A DNA stretch of 64,000 nt from an uncultured Prevotellaceae bacterium (GTDB taxonomy: Bacteria; Bacteroidota; Bacteroidia; Bacteroidales; Bacteroidaceae). Position 1 is the first letter of the stretch. Every line of letters begins with the position of its first letter. Both the position numbers and the translations under genes were made by a program. Below are positions 16,862-24,546 of this stretch, one piece after another. The notes beneath the pieces are model-generated. The model was not told the DNA's origin. It did not search any database and saw only the letters and a list, made by a program, of their open reading frames with translations. The DNA lies in NCBI GenBank assembly GCA_902774795.1, contig CACYKA010000015.1, positions 1-64,000 of the forward strand. Direction: 5' to 3'.

Positions 16862-16875
16862 AAGAAAGAAAAATT

Positions 16876-18573
16876 ATGTGTGGAATAGTAGCAATATTAA
16901 ACGTCAAGGAGCAGACGCAGGATCTGCGTCGTAAGGCTCTGAAGATGAGTCAGAAGATACGCCATCGCGGTCCTGACTGGAGCGGCATATACTGTGGCGG
17001 CTCAGCCATCCTTGCCCACGAACGTCTGAGTATCGTTGACCCTGAGAGTGGCGGTCAGCCTCTCTTTTCGCCTGACAAGAAGCAGGTGCTCGCTGTAAAC
17101 GGCGAAATATACAATCATCAGGAGATTCGTCGCCTGTATGCCGGACAGTATGAGTTCCAGACGGGGTCCGACTGTGAGGTCATCCTTGCCCTCTATCGCA
17201 AGAAGGGCATAAACTTCCTCGAGGACCTGAGCGGCATCTTCGCCTTTGTGCTCTATGACGAGGAGAGGGATGAGTTTCTTATTGCTCGCGACCCCATCGG
17301 AGTCATACCTCTCTACATCGGCTACGACAGCGACGGCAAGGTATATGTGGCTTCCGAGCTGAAGGCCCTCGAAGGCTTCTGTGAGAACTACGAGCCGTTC
17401 CTGCCAGGGCACTACCTTTGGAGTGAAGACCTCAAAAAAGATTCTTCACTCTTCACTCTTCACTCTTCACTTAAACGCTATTACAAGCGTGACTGGATGA
17501 AATACGATGCTGTCAAAGACAACCCCGCCTCTGTAGAAGCTATCCATGATGCCCTCACCGATGCCGTAAAGCGTCAGTTGATGTCTGATGTGCCATACGG
17601 CGTGCTGCTCTCTGGCGGTCTTGACTCTTCTGTCATCTCTGCCATTGCTGAGAAATTCAGCGAGCATCGTATTGAGGACGACTCCAAGACCAAGGCCTAC
17701 TGGCCTCGCCTGCACTCTTTTGCAGTTGGCTTGAAGGGGGCTCCCGATTTGGCTAAGGCAAAACTTGTGGCTGACCATATCGGCACCGTTCATCACGAGA
17801 TAAACTACACCATCCAGGAGGGCCTTGATGCCATCCGCGATGTGATTTACTTCATCGAGACCTACGATGTAACTACCGTCCGTGCCTCAACACCTATGTA
17901 CCTGCTGGCTCGTGTCATCAAGTCTATGGGTATCAAGATGGTGCTCAGCGGCGAGGGTGCCGACGAGATATTCGGCGGCTACCTGTACTTCCACAAAGCA
18001 CCTACAGCAAAGGATTTCCATGAGGAGACTGTGCGCAAGCTCTCCAAGCTTTATATGTATGACTGCCTGCGTGCCAACAAGAGTCTGTCGGCATGGGGCG
18101 TAGAAGGTCGTGTGCCGTTCCTCGACAAGGAATTCCTCGATGTCGCGATGCGTACCAACCCCGAGGCAAAGATGTGTCCGGGCACCACAATGGAGAAGCG
18201 CATTGTGCGTGAGGCCTTTGCCGACCTGCTGCCGGAAGAGGTGGCTTGGCGTCAGAAGGAACAGTTCTCTGATGGCGTAGGCTACAGCTGGATTGACACC
18301 CTCAAGCAGATTACCTCCGAGGCTGTCAGCGACGAGCAGATGGCACATGCGGCAGAACGTTTCCCAATCAATCCGCCACAGAACAAGGAGGAGTATTACT
18401 ATCGCTCTATCTTCGCTGAGCATTTCCCCAGCGACTCTGCCGCCAAGAGTGTTCCGAGCGAAGCCAGCGTAGCATGCTCAACAGCCATCGCCCTTGAATG
18501 GGACGAGGCTTTCAAGAATATGAATGACCCAAGCGGTCGCGCCGTCAAAGGTGTCCACGAACAAGCGTACTAA
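16876..18573 (+). CDS. asnB: asparagine synthetase B
   Basis: Glutamine-hydrolysing, makes asparagine from aspartate. Cys1 follows the initiator (MCGIVAILN). The ATP-pyrophosphatase loop is VLLSGGLDSSVISAIA and a second synthetase motif is MVLSGEGADEIFGGYLYF. 565 residues is normal for this family. A repeat-derived insert (KKDSSLFTLHSSLKRYYKRDW) lies at residues ~189-200, at the end of the glutaminase domain just before the linker to the synthetase domain. It is tightly packed between purF and the carAB fusion. Confidence 0.95.
   Translation: MCGIVAILNVKEQTQDLRRKALKMSQKIRHRGPDWSGIYCGGSAILAHERLSIVDPESGGQPLFSPDKKQVLAVNGEIYNHQEIRRLYAGQYEFQTGSDCEVILALYRKKGINFLEDLSGIFAFVLYDEERDEFLIARDPIGVIPLYIGYDSDGKVYVASELKALEGFCENYEPFLPGHYLWSEDLKKDSSLFTLHSSLKRYYKRDWMKYDAVKDNPASVEAIHDALTDAVKRQLMSDVPYGVLLSGGLDSSVISAIAEKFSEHRIEDDSKTKAYWPRLHSFAVGLKGAPDLAKAKLVADHIGTVHHEINYTIQEGLDAIRDVIYFIETYDVTTVRASTPMYLLARVIKSMGIKMVLSGEGADEIFGGYLYFHKAPTAKDFHEETVRKLSKLYMYDCLRANKSLSAWGVEGRVPFLDKEFLDVAMRTNPEAKMCPGTTMEKRIVREAFADLLPEEVAWRQKEQFSDGVGYSWIDTLKQITSEAVSDEQMAHAAERFPINPPQNKEEYYYRSIFAEHFPSDSAAKSVPSEASVACSTAIALEWDEAFKNMNDPSGRAVKGVHEQAY
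17440..17473 (+). repeat. in-frame heptamer array inside asnB
   Basis: TCA occurs at 17446, 17453, 17460 and 17467, exactly seven bases apart, so the opposite strand carries TGA at the same period. The sense reading is DSSLFTLHSSL. Confidence 0.92.
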
Positions 18574-18595
18574 AAATATAAGGATGAAAAGCAAG

Positions 18596-21499
18596 ATGAA
18601 AACAGGAAAACTGATACTTGATGATGGAACCGTATTCTATGGCAAGAGTTTCGGATATGAGGGAGACGTCGTCGGTGAGGTAGTGTTTAACACCGCTATG
18701 ACAGGTTACCCTGAAAGCCTCACCGACCCCAGCTATGCCGGTCAGATGCTTGTGATGACCTATCCGCTCGCAGGCAACTACGGAGTTCCCTCCACCGGCG
18801 ATGCCGAAAACGGACTTCCGTCATTTATGGAAAGCGACAAGATACACGCCAAGGCGCTCATAGTGGCTGACTACAGCGAAGAATATTCCCATTGGAATGC
18901 CCAGGAGTCGCTCGGCGCATGGCTGAAACGCGAAAAGATACCCGCCCTCACCGGCATCGACACCCGCCGCCTGACAATGCTCCTCAGGGAGAATGGTGTG
19001 ATGAGAGGACGAATAGAAATCAATGAACAATTCACAATTAACAATGAACAATTAGATACTGAAGAGGACTACGGCTCCGTCAACTGGGTAGAGAAGGTAA
19101 GCTGCAAAGAAGTTATCACCTACAAGCCAGACAGCACAGTGAAAGCGAATTCTTCATTCTTCACTCTTCACTCTTCACTTCCTCGCGTCGTTCTCGTCGA
19201 TTGCGGTGTCAAGGCCAACATCATCCGTTGTTTGCTCCGCAGGGGCATCGAGGTGGTTCGTGTGCCTTGGGATTATGACTTCAACCAATTGGAGTTTGAC
19301 GGTCTCTTCCTTGCCAACGGACCTGGCGACCCAGAACGCTGCGATGTGACGGTTCAGCATATACGCACATTCCTCAATAATGAGACGGTGCGTCCCTGCA
19401 TGGGCATCTGCCTGGGTAACCAGCTGCTGGCACGTGCAGCAGGGGCGAAGACCTACAAGTTGAAATACGGTCACCGTTCCCACAACCAGCCTGTGCAGCG
19501 CGTGGGTACCACACAGTGTTTCATCACGTCCCAGAATCACGGCTATGCTGTGGATGACTCCACCCTGCCCTCTGACTGGGAACCTCTGTTCGTAAATATG
19601 AACGATGGTTCCAATGAAGGCATACGCCACAAGACCAATCCCTGGATGTCGGCACAGTTCCACCCCGAAGCATGCTCAGGACCAGTGGATACAGAATTCC
19701 TGTTTGACGAGTTCGTGAAACTTTTAGAGGTAAGAGGTAAGAAGGAAGAAGGAAGAGAGGAGCCCTCTCACTCCCCTTTTTCACTCCCCTCTCACTCCCC
19801 TCTTTCACTCCCCTCAATCAAAAAAGTCCTCCTCCTCGGCAGTGGAGCCTTGAAGATTGGTCAGGCGGGTGAATTTGACTATAGCGGTTCGCAGGCACTG
19901 AAGGCATTGAAGGAAGAAGGTATCGAGACCGTCCTCATCAATCCTAATATCGCAACGGTACAGACCTCCGAGGGCATTGCCGACAAGGTTTATTTCCAGC
20001 CGGTAAGGGCAGACTTCGTGGAGCGCGTCATTGCCCAGGAACGCCCTGACGGCATACTGCTCTCCTTTGGCGGACAGACGGCACTCAACTGTGGCGTAGA
20101 ACTGTTCCAGAATGGCGTCCTCGAACGCTATGGCGTGAAAGTTCTCGGCACCCCTATTCAGGCTATCATCGATACCGAAGACCGCGATCTCTTTGTAAAG
20201 CGTCTCAACGAGATTGATGTCAAGACTATCAAGAGTGAAGCCTGCAACACCGTTGAAGAAGTTCGCAAGGCAGCAGCAGAGCTGGGTTATCCCGTCATCC
20301 TGCGTGCTGCATACGCACTCGGTGGATTGGGCTCTGGATTCTGCGACAATGAAGAGCAGTTGGAGCAACAGGCAGAAGAAGCCTTCTCATTCTCTCCGCA
20401 GGTGCTCGTAGAGAAGTCGCTGAAAGGTTGGAAGGAAATAGAATACGAAGTGGTGCGCGACAAGTACGACAACTGTATCACAGTCTGCAACATGGAGAAT
20501 TTCGACCCTTTGGGCATCCATACGGGTGAGTCCATCGTGGTGGCACCAAGTCAGACGCTCAGCAACAGCGAATACCACAAGCTGCGTGCCCTCGCCATCA
20601 AGATTATCCGCCACATAGGCATCGTCGGCGAGTGTAACGTGCAGTATGCCCTTGACCCCAACAGTGAGGACTACCGCGTCATCGAGGTCAATGCGCGTCT
20701 CAGCCGTTCTTCGGCACTGGCATCAAAGGCCACAGGTTATCCTCTCGCCTTCGTGGCTGCAAAGTTAGGATTGGGCTACGGACTCTTCGAACTGAAGAAT
20801 TCCGTCACCAAGACCACGACGGCATTCTTTGAGCCCGCCCTTGACTATGTTGTTTGTAAGATACCTCGCTGGGACCTTACGAAGTTCCACGGCGTAAGCC
20901 ATCAGCTCGGCTCTTCCATGAAGAGCGTCGGAGAGGTGATGGCTATAGGGCGCACCTTCGAAGAGGCCTTACAGAAGGGTCTGCGCATGATTGGGCAGGG
21001 CATGCATGGCTTTGTTGATAACCACGACATCAAGGTCAGCGACATCGCAAACGCCATCAATCAGCCAACTGATACACGTATCTTTGCCGTTTCAGTGGCA
21101 CTCCAGGCTGGCTATACCATAGAGCAGATACACCGGCTCTCGATGATAGACCGCTGGTTCCTGCAGAAGCTGAAGCATATCATCGACATCAACGAACGTC
21201 TGAAGAGCTATTCACAGTTCCCGGAATTCTATGAGTATATGGTACGCAGTGAGTTTATGGAATTAGTAGAAGACTCAGGCTTCCTTGACCTGCTCCATGA
21301 GGCAAAGGCCTATGGCTTCTCCGACTTCCAGATTGCAAGAGCCCTGGGCTTTGAGTCCATCCTGAATATGGAGAAAGCCGGACTGCTCATCCGCCAGTGG
21401 CGCAAGGAATATGGCATCCTGCCCGTCGTGAACCAGATAGACACCCTCGCGGCAGAATACCCCGCCCAGACCAACTATCTTTACCTCACATACGTATAA
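18596..21499 (+). CDS. carA-carB: carbamoyl-phosphate synthase: CarA fused to the first synthetase half of CarB
   Basis: A 967-residue fusion. The ATG at 18596 (MKTGKLILDDGTVFYGKSFG) matches family N-termini; an in-frame ATG at 18584 is possible. The CarA part (1-~376) has the glutaminase nucleophile in MGICLGNQLLARAAG and the HPE pair in AQFHPEACSGP. After a repeat-derived linker the CarB part starts IKKVLLLGSGALKIGQAGEF with no ATG of its own. It continues through the first ATP-grasp (LRAAYALGGLGSG, NARLSRSSALASKATGYPL) and the oligomerisation domain, then stops at AAEYPAQTNYLYLTYV. The synthetase sequence is of the eukaryote-like CPS type (from memory of CAD and CPS1). The second ATP-grasp and the allosteric domain are absent, and a terminator follows at once. 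Full CarB is ~1070 residues. Confidence 0.9.
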   Translation: MKTGKLILDDGTVFYGKSFGYEGDVVGEVVFNTAMTGYPESLTDPSYAGQMLVMTYPLAGNYGVPSTGDAENGLPSFMESDKIHAKALIVADYSEEYSHWNAQESLGAWLKREKIPALTGIDTRRLTMLLRENGVMRGRIEINEQFTINNEQLDTEEDYGSVNWVEKVSCKEVITYKPDSTVKANSSFFTLHSSLPRVVLVDCGVKANIIRCLLRRGIEVVRVPWDYDFNQLEFDGLFLANGPGDPERCDVTVQHIRTFLNNETVRPCMGICLGNQLLARAAGAKTYKLKYGHRSHNQPVQRVGTTQCFITSQNHGYAVDDSTLPSDWEPLFVNMNDGSNEGIRHKTNPWMSAQFHPEACSGPVDTEFLFDEFVKLLEVRGKKEEGREEPSHSPFSLPSHSPLSLPSIKKVLLLGSGALKIGQAGEFDYSGSQALKALKEEGIETVLINPNIATVQTSEGIADKVYFQPVRADFVERVIAQERPDGILLSFGGQTALNCGVELFQNGVLERYGVKVLGTPIQAIIDTEDRDLFVKRLNEIDVKTIKSEACNTVEEVRKAAAELGYPVILRAAYALGGLGSGFCDNEEQLEQQAEEAFSFSPQVLVEKSLKGWKEIEYEVVRDKYDNCITVCNMENFDPLGIHTGESIVVAPSQTLSNSEYHKLRALAIKIIRHIGIVGECNVQYALDPNSEDYRVIEVNARLSRSSALASKATGYPLAFVAAKLGLGYGLFELKNSVTKTTTAFFEPALDYVVCKIPRWDLTKFHGVSHQLGSSMKSVGEVMAIGRTFEEALQKGLRMIGQGMHGFVDNHDIKVSDIANAINQPTDTRIFAVSVALQAGYTIEQIHRLSMIDRWFLQKLKHIIDINERLKSYSQFPEFYEYMVRSEFMELVEDSGFLDLLHEAKAYGFSDFQIARALGFESILNMEKAGLLIRQWRKEYGILPVVNQIDTLAAEYPAQTNYLYLTYV
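19019..19056 (+). repeat. in-frame AATGAACAATT repeat inside carA
   Basis: The stretch reads ATGAACAATT / ACAATTAACA / ATGAACAATT and encodes INEQFTINNEQLD in a loop of the CarA N-terminal domain. It carries TGA and TAA in the other two frames but not in the coding frame. Confidence 0.75.
19148..19181 (+). repeat. in-frame heptamer array inside carA
   Basis: TTCATTC then three TTCACTC-type units encode NSSFFTLHSSL in the linker before the glutaminase domain. It is the fourth copy of the insert seen in gltB, pyrG and asnB. Confidence 0.9.
19725..19816 (+). repeat. repeat tract forming the CarA-CarB junction
   Basis: GAGGTAAGAGGTAAGAAGG units, with TAA triplets out of frame, are followed by four CTCACTCCCC-type units. 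The coding frame passes through without a stop, encoding a ~30-residue Lys/Glu then Ser/Pro/Leu linker. Nothing in it looks like a CarB start codon. Confidence 0.85.
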
Positions 21500-21503
21500 A
21501 GCA

Positions 21504-21532
21504 AAAGAACCCGCCGTTTTGGCGGGTTCTTT
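21504..21532. terminator. strong intrinsic terminator, usable from both sides
   Basis: AAAGAACCCGCC (504-515) pairs perfectly with GGCGGGTTCTTT (521-532) around a five-base loop, with T-rich flanks on both strands. It separates carAB from the convergent DUF2264 gene, whose stop is three bases away. Confidence 0.92.
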
Positions 21533-21534
21533 CT

Positions 21535-22773
21535 TTACCAGATATGATCTTTAGGGAAGGGCTTTCCAAACCAGGCTTTCTCCTGTGTGGTGTCCTCCAA
21601 CGGATCTGTCCAGAAGGGGTCGCTTGCTGGCAGGCCTAACGGCAGCAGCACCTCGGAAGTGATATAGAGCGAGCCGTTATTGGTGTACCAGTCGGCTACC
21701 TCAGGCTGACGGCCGCAGAAGCCTATAGTAAGGAAACCTTTCTCATTGAAATTACCCGGAGCATCCCACATGCGGTGCATCACCTTGGTGAGGGCATTGC
21801 GCACCTGACCGTTGGTGAGGTCCTTGGGGAGGGTCTTCTGCCAAGCCACCCACGCCAGCGGCTGCATTGCAGCAAGGCGATAAGGTATGCTGCGTCCGAA
21901 GACTGGGAAGGTACCCTCTGGAGAGATGAAACGCTCAAGAATGATGGAGAACTTCTGACAACGCTTCAAAGCACGGGCATAGAAGTCCTTATAGTTGATA
22001 TTCCAGCCGTATGCACGGACATCGCGCATGGTGGCGAGAGTCTCCAGATACATGGCATGGAAGACGTAGCTGCTATAATAATCGAAAGCAAAAGTACCCT
22101 GACCGTCAGAATACCATCCGTCACCGACATACCACTCCTCACACTTACGAACGGCACCATTGACGCGATAGCTGTCATAGGGCGCACCGGCCTTGGCAAG
22201 GAATGACTCTATCTCAGCAGAGAAGAGCAGCCAGTTGGTATATGGCGGTTCAACACGGCGCAGACGGGTGAACTCATCGATATAACGCGCCTTGGTGGTC
22301 TCGTCAAGAGGCATCCACAGGGCATCGAAACCACGCAGCAGCGACTCAGCAATATATGCAGCATCAACCAGCGGCTGTCCCTCTTTTCGCCAGAGGAGAT
22401 AGTCCTTGGAATCAGGATCAACAGCCTGAGCGTAAGCCTTCAGCGCCCATTCCTTCAGCTTGCGGCGCTCCTTACCTTCTGGGGTATCATCATCGGGCAG
22501 CGACAGCCAAGGAGCGATACCTGCCATGAGGCGTCCGAAACATTCCATATAGGTGACGCGCTTATCGCGGGAGTCGAACGAGGGACTCACCTCTATCTGC
22601 ATCTCGGTGGAGAGCATACCACGCGACATGGGTTCAAGAACTGGAGCCGCGATGCGATAGGCCTGGGCAGCCCAATACTCACGGTCGGACATCACTGGAG
22701 CCTGCTTCTTCTTTGCAGCAAAGACAGAAGAGCAGCAGCAAACAACTAGAATAATGGTTAAAAGCTTTTTCAT
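21535..22773 (-). CDS. secreted DUF2264 family protein
   Basis: 412 residues with a clear Sec signal peptide (MKKLLTIILVVCCCSSVFAA). The mature part is rich in aromatic and helical segments (REYWAAQAYRIAAPVLEPM, GDGWYSDGQGTFAFDYYSSYVFH), which recall DUF2264, a predicted alpha/alpha-barrel family found near glycan-degrading genes in Bacteroidetes. No catalytic residue can be named with confidence. It is probably periplasmic or surface-exposed. It is convergent with carAB across a shared terminator and lies downstream of ispF, from which a repeat-rich gap of ~105 bases separates it. Confidence 0.8.
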   Translation of the reverse strand: MKKLLTIILVVCCCSSVFAAKKKQAPVMSDREYWAAQAYRIAAPVLEPMSRGMLSTEMQIEVSPSFDSRDKRVTYMECFGRLMAGIAPWLSLPDDDTPEGKERRKLKEWALKAYAQAVDPDSKDYLLWRKEGQPLVDAAYIAESLLRGFDALWMPLDETTKARYIDEFTRLRRVEPPYTNWLLFSAEIESFLAKAGAPYDSYRVNGAVRKCEEWYVGDGWYSDGQGTFAFDYYSSYVFHAMYLETLATMRDVRAYGWNINYKDFYARALKRCQKFSIILERFISPEGTFPVFGRSIPYRLAAMQPLAWVAWQKTLPKDLTNGQVRNALTKVMHRMWDAPGNFNEKGFLTIGFCGRQPEVADWYTNNGSLYITSEVLLPLGLPASDPFWTDPLEDTTQEKAWFGKPFPKDHIW

Positions 22774-22864
22774 TATATATAGGTTTAATGTTTAAGACGC
22801 GCCTATCGATATTACGACATCTCGAAATCACGATATTTCGACAACTATCGGCGCGCAATAATTT

Positions 22865-22881
22865 TCAACTTTCAATTTTCA
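22865..22881 (-). repeat. 7-nt stop-codon array at the ispF 3' end
   Basis: On the minus strand TGA recurs with forward TCA at 22879 (the ispF stop), 22872 and 22865, exactly seven bases apart. The unit is TGAAAAT/TGAAAGT. Confidence 0.85.
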
Positions 22882-23352
22882 ATTCTCTATCAACGCTACC
22901 GCGTAGGCAGAGATGCCTTCTTTGCGGCCGGTGAAACCGAGTTTTTCTGTTGTAGTGGCCTTAATGGAGATATTATCTTTGTCAGTCTGCATGACCTCTG
23001 CGAGGCAGTCTTTCATCGCCTCAATATGCGGATTGAGCTTAGGCTGTTCGGCACATATGGTACAGTCGATATTTCCCACACTGTAGCCCTTTGTGGCGAT
23101 GAGGGCGATGGTCTTGCGGAGCAGTATCTTTGAGTCTATGCCATCAGTCTCTGCCGCAGTATCAGGGAAGTGATAGCCTATGTCACGCATATTTGCCGCC
23201 CCAAGGAGAGCATCACAGATGGCGTGTATCAATACGTCGGCATCGCTATGGCCCAGCAGACCATGCGTATGCTCTATCCTTATGCCACCCAGCCAGAGGT
23301 CACGACCCTCGACAAGCTGGTGAACATCATATCCCATTCCGATTCGAATCAT
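22879..23352 (-). CDS. ispF: 2-C-methyl-D-erythritol 2,4-cyclodiphosphate synthase
   Basis: MEP-pathway enzyme making the cyclodiphosphate on the way to isoprenoid precursors. At 157 residues it has the normal length. The zinc ligands are visible as DVH in IGMGYDVHQL and the histidine of GLLGHSDADVLIHAI. The family motif ATTTEKLGFTGRKEGI is near the C-terminus. It lies downstream of an acyltransferase gene on the minus strand, after a 40-base spacer made entirely of stop-codon heptamers. Confidence 0.97.
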   Translation of the reverse strand: MIRIGMGYDVHQLVEGRDLWLGGIRIEHTHGLLGHSDADVLIHAICDALLGAANMRDIGYHFPDTAAETDGIDSKILLRKTIALIATKGYSVGNIDCTICAEQPKLNPHIEAMKDCLAEVMQTDKDNISIKATTTEKLGFTGRKEGISAYAVALIEN

Positions 23353-23364
23353 AGTTTATAACGT

Positions 23365-23410
23365 TTAGCGGTTAACGGTTAACGGTTAGCGGTTAGCGGT
23401 TAACGGTTAG
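23365..23410 (-). repeat. 7-nt stop-codon array at the acyltransferase 3' end
   Basis: Forward TTA (minus-strand TAA) lies at 23365, 23372, 23379, 23386, 23393, 23400 and 23407, all exactly seven bases apart. The one at 23393 is the gene's stop. The two upstream copies fall inside the coding region out of frame, so the final residues TLTVNR are repeat-encoded. Confidence 0.93.
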
Positions 23411-24403
23411 AGTTTTTAGCCGGTTGATTATTATTGAGCATACCTTACTTATTATCCACGCGAGGGGGACACTGATGGCGAGGACCACGAGGAAGCGGGG
23501 CCAGTAAGGGAGGTTGTAGGCCTTTTGCAGGGGCCTCAGCACGTACTCTACATGAAGAAGGTATATCTCAAGTGATATTCCACCGACGAAGGCAAATGCG
23601 GCATTGACGAACTTTACGGACCTGAGTCTGTCGAACACCTTGCTCATGATGATGACGGTGGTGATTGCCAGCACAATATAGAGCATACGCTCCGTATAGA
23701 GCGGGAAGCGTCCATGCTTCATCTGCTCAAGCCACACACAGGCTCCAAGGCTGACCACGAAGGCCGCGACGACCATCACCCACGTACTCGCAGGAAGGGT
23801 TGTCTTGTTGCGTATGGACTCAGCAAGGTTGATGCCCAAAAAGAATATCGGTACGCGGCTCCAGAATATCTCAATATGTCCGACAGCATTGTGGATGGGT
23901 GTGATATACGTCACCATAATACACCACATCAGCGGAAAAACCACAAGCCAGCGGCAAGCAGGATTTCTGCGCACAGCCTCCATATAGAACGGAGCAAAGA
24001 CATAGAGCATCATCGTGGCAGGAACATACCAGAACGTCAGTTGGTCGAAACGCCAGAAGTTCCAGTTGAAGAGCACCTGCATGACGAGGTTTATCCAACT
24101 GTCAACAGTAGCATGAGCAAAGTCGAAGCGGCTGATGAAATAGTAGCCCGCTATGATGAGCCATGCAGGATAGATGCGTATGACGCGATTGAAATAGAAC
24201 TGACGCAACGCCGGATTCTTGCTCCAGCTGTACCACAATCCCATGCCGGAGAGGAAGAGGAAGATGTCAACACCGAGATTACCCATTCGCACAAGTCCGT
24301 ACCACGAGCTGCTACGAGGCACACCCATGTGGAAAAGCATCACGATGAGAATGGCAAATCCCATCAACTCACCCCTGTAAGCAGATATCTTTCCTAAATT
24401 CAT
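23393..24403 (-). CDS. acyltransferase 3 family membrane protein
   Basis: 336 residues with about ten hydrophobic segments. The early segment RGELMGFAILIVMLFHMG and the GNLGVDIFLFLSGMGLWYSW motif are typical of the acyltransferase_3 (OafA/NodX-type) family, which O-acylates surface sugars in the inner membrane. The catalytic His is probably the one in LFHMG. The donor and acceptor cannot be told from sequence. The last six residues come from a heptamer array. The -7 element lies only five bases before the ATG, so the mRNA may be nearly leaderless. It is divergent from the sulfatase-type gene at 24547. Confidence 0.85.
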   Translation of the reverse strand: MNLGKISAYRGELMGFAILIVMLFHMGVPRSSSWYGLVRMGNLGVDIFLFLSGMGLWYSWSKNPALRQFYFNRVIRIYPAWLIIAGYYFISRFDFAHATVDSWINLVMQVLFNWNFWRFDQLTFWYVPATMMLYVFAPFYMEAVRRNPACRWLVVFPLMWCIMVTYITPIHNAVGHIEIFWSRVPIFFLGINLAESIRNKTTLPASTWVMVVAAFVVSLGACVWLEQMKHGRFPLYTERMLYIVLAITTVIIMSKVFDRLRSVKFVNAAFAFVGGISLEIYLLHVEYVLRPLQKAYNLPYWPRFLVVLAISVPLAWIISKVCSIIINRLKTLTVNR

Positions 24404-24408
24404 GTTTA

Positions 24409-24416
24409 CAAAAGTA
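24409..24416 (-). promoter_or_regulatory. -7 element of the acyltransferase gene
   Basis: TACTTTTG on the minus strand ends five bases before the ATG at 24403. An A-rich CAAA complement at 24433-24436 gives an imperfect -33 with a 16-base spacer. Confidence 0.45.
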
Positions 24417-24510
24417 TGAATTTTGTAGCATACAAAAGCATGATTTTAAGTTTTTTTACGAAAAAACGCAAAAAAAAGCACATTATAGCATGTTGGTGTC
24501 GCCTTTTTTG

Positions 24511-24518
24511 TACTTTTG
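24511..24518 (+). promoter_or_regulatory. -7 element of the 24547 gene
   Basis: TACTTTTG matches TAnnTTTG 28 bases before the ATG. The best upstream TTG gives a short 15-base spacer, so the -33 is weak. Confidence 0.45.
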
Positions 24519-24546
24519 CACAGGTTTTTTAAACCTGTAACGCACT

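Noticed and set aside
9236..19181. The SSLFTLHSSL inserts as an assembly error
   Set aside because: Flanking bases differ, all four reading frames stay intact and the inserts lie in tolerant loops, so a common assembly fault is unlikely, though raw reads would settle it.
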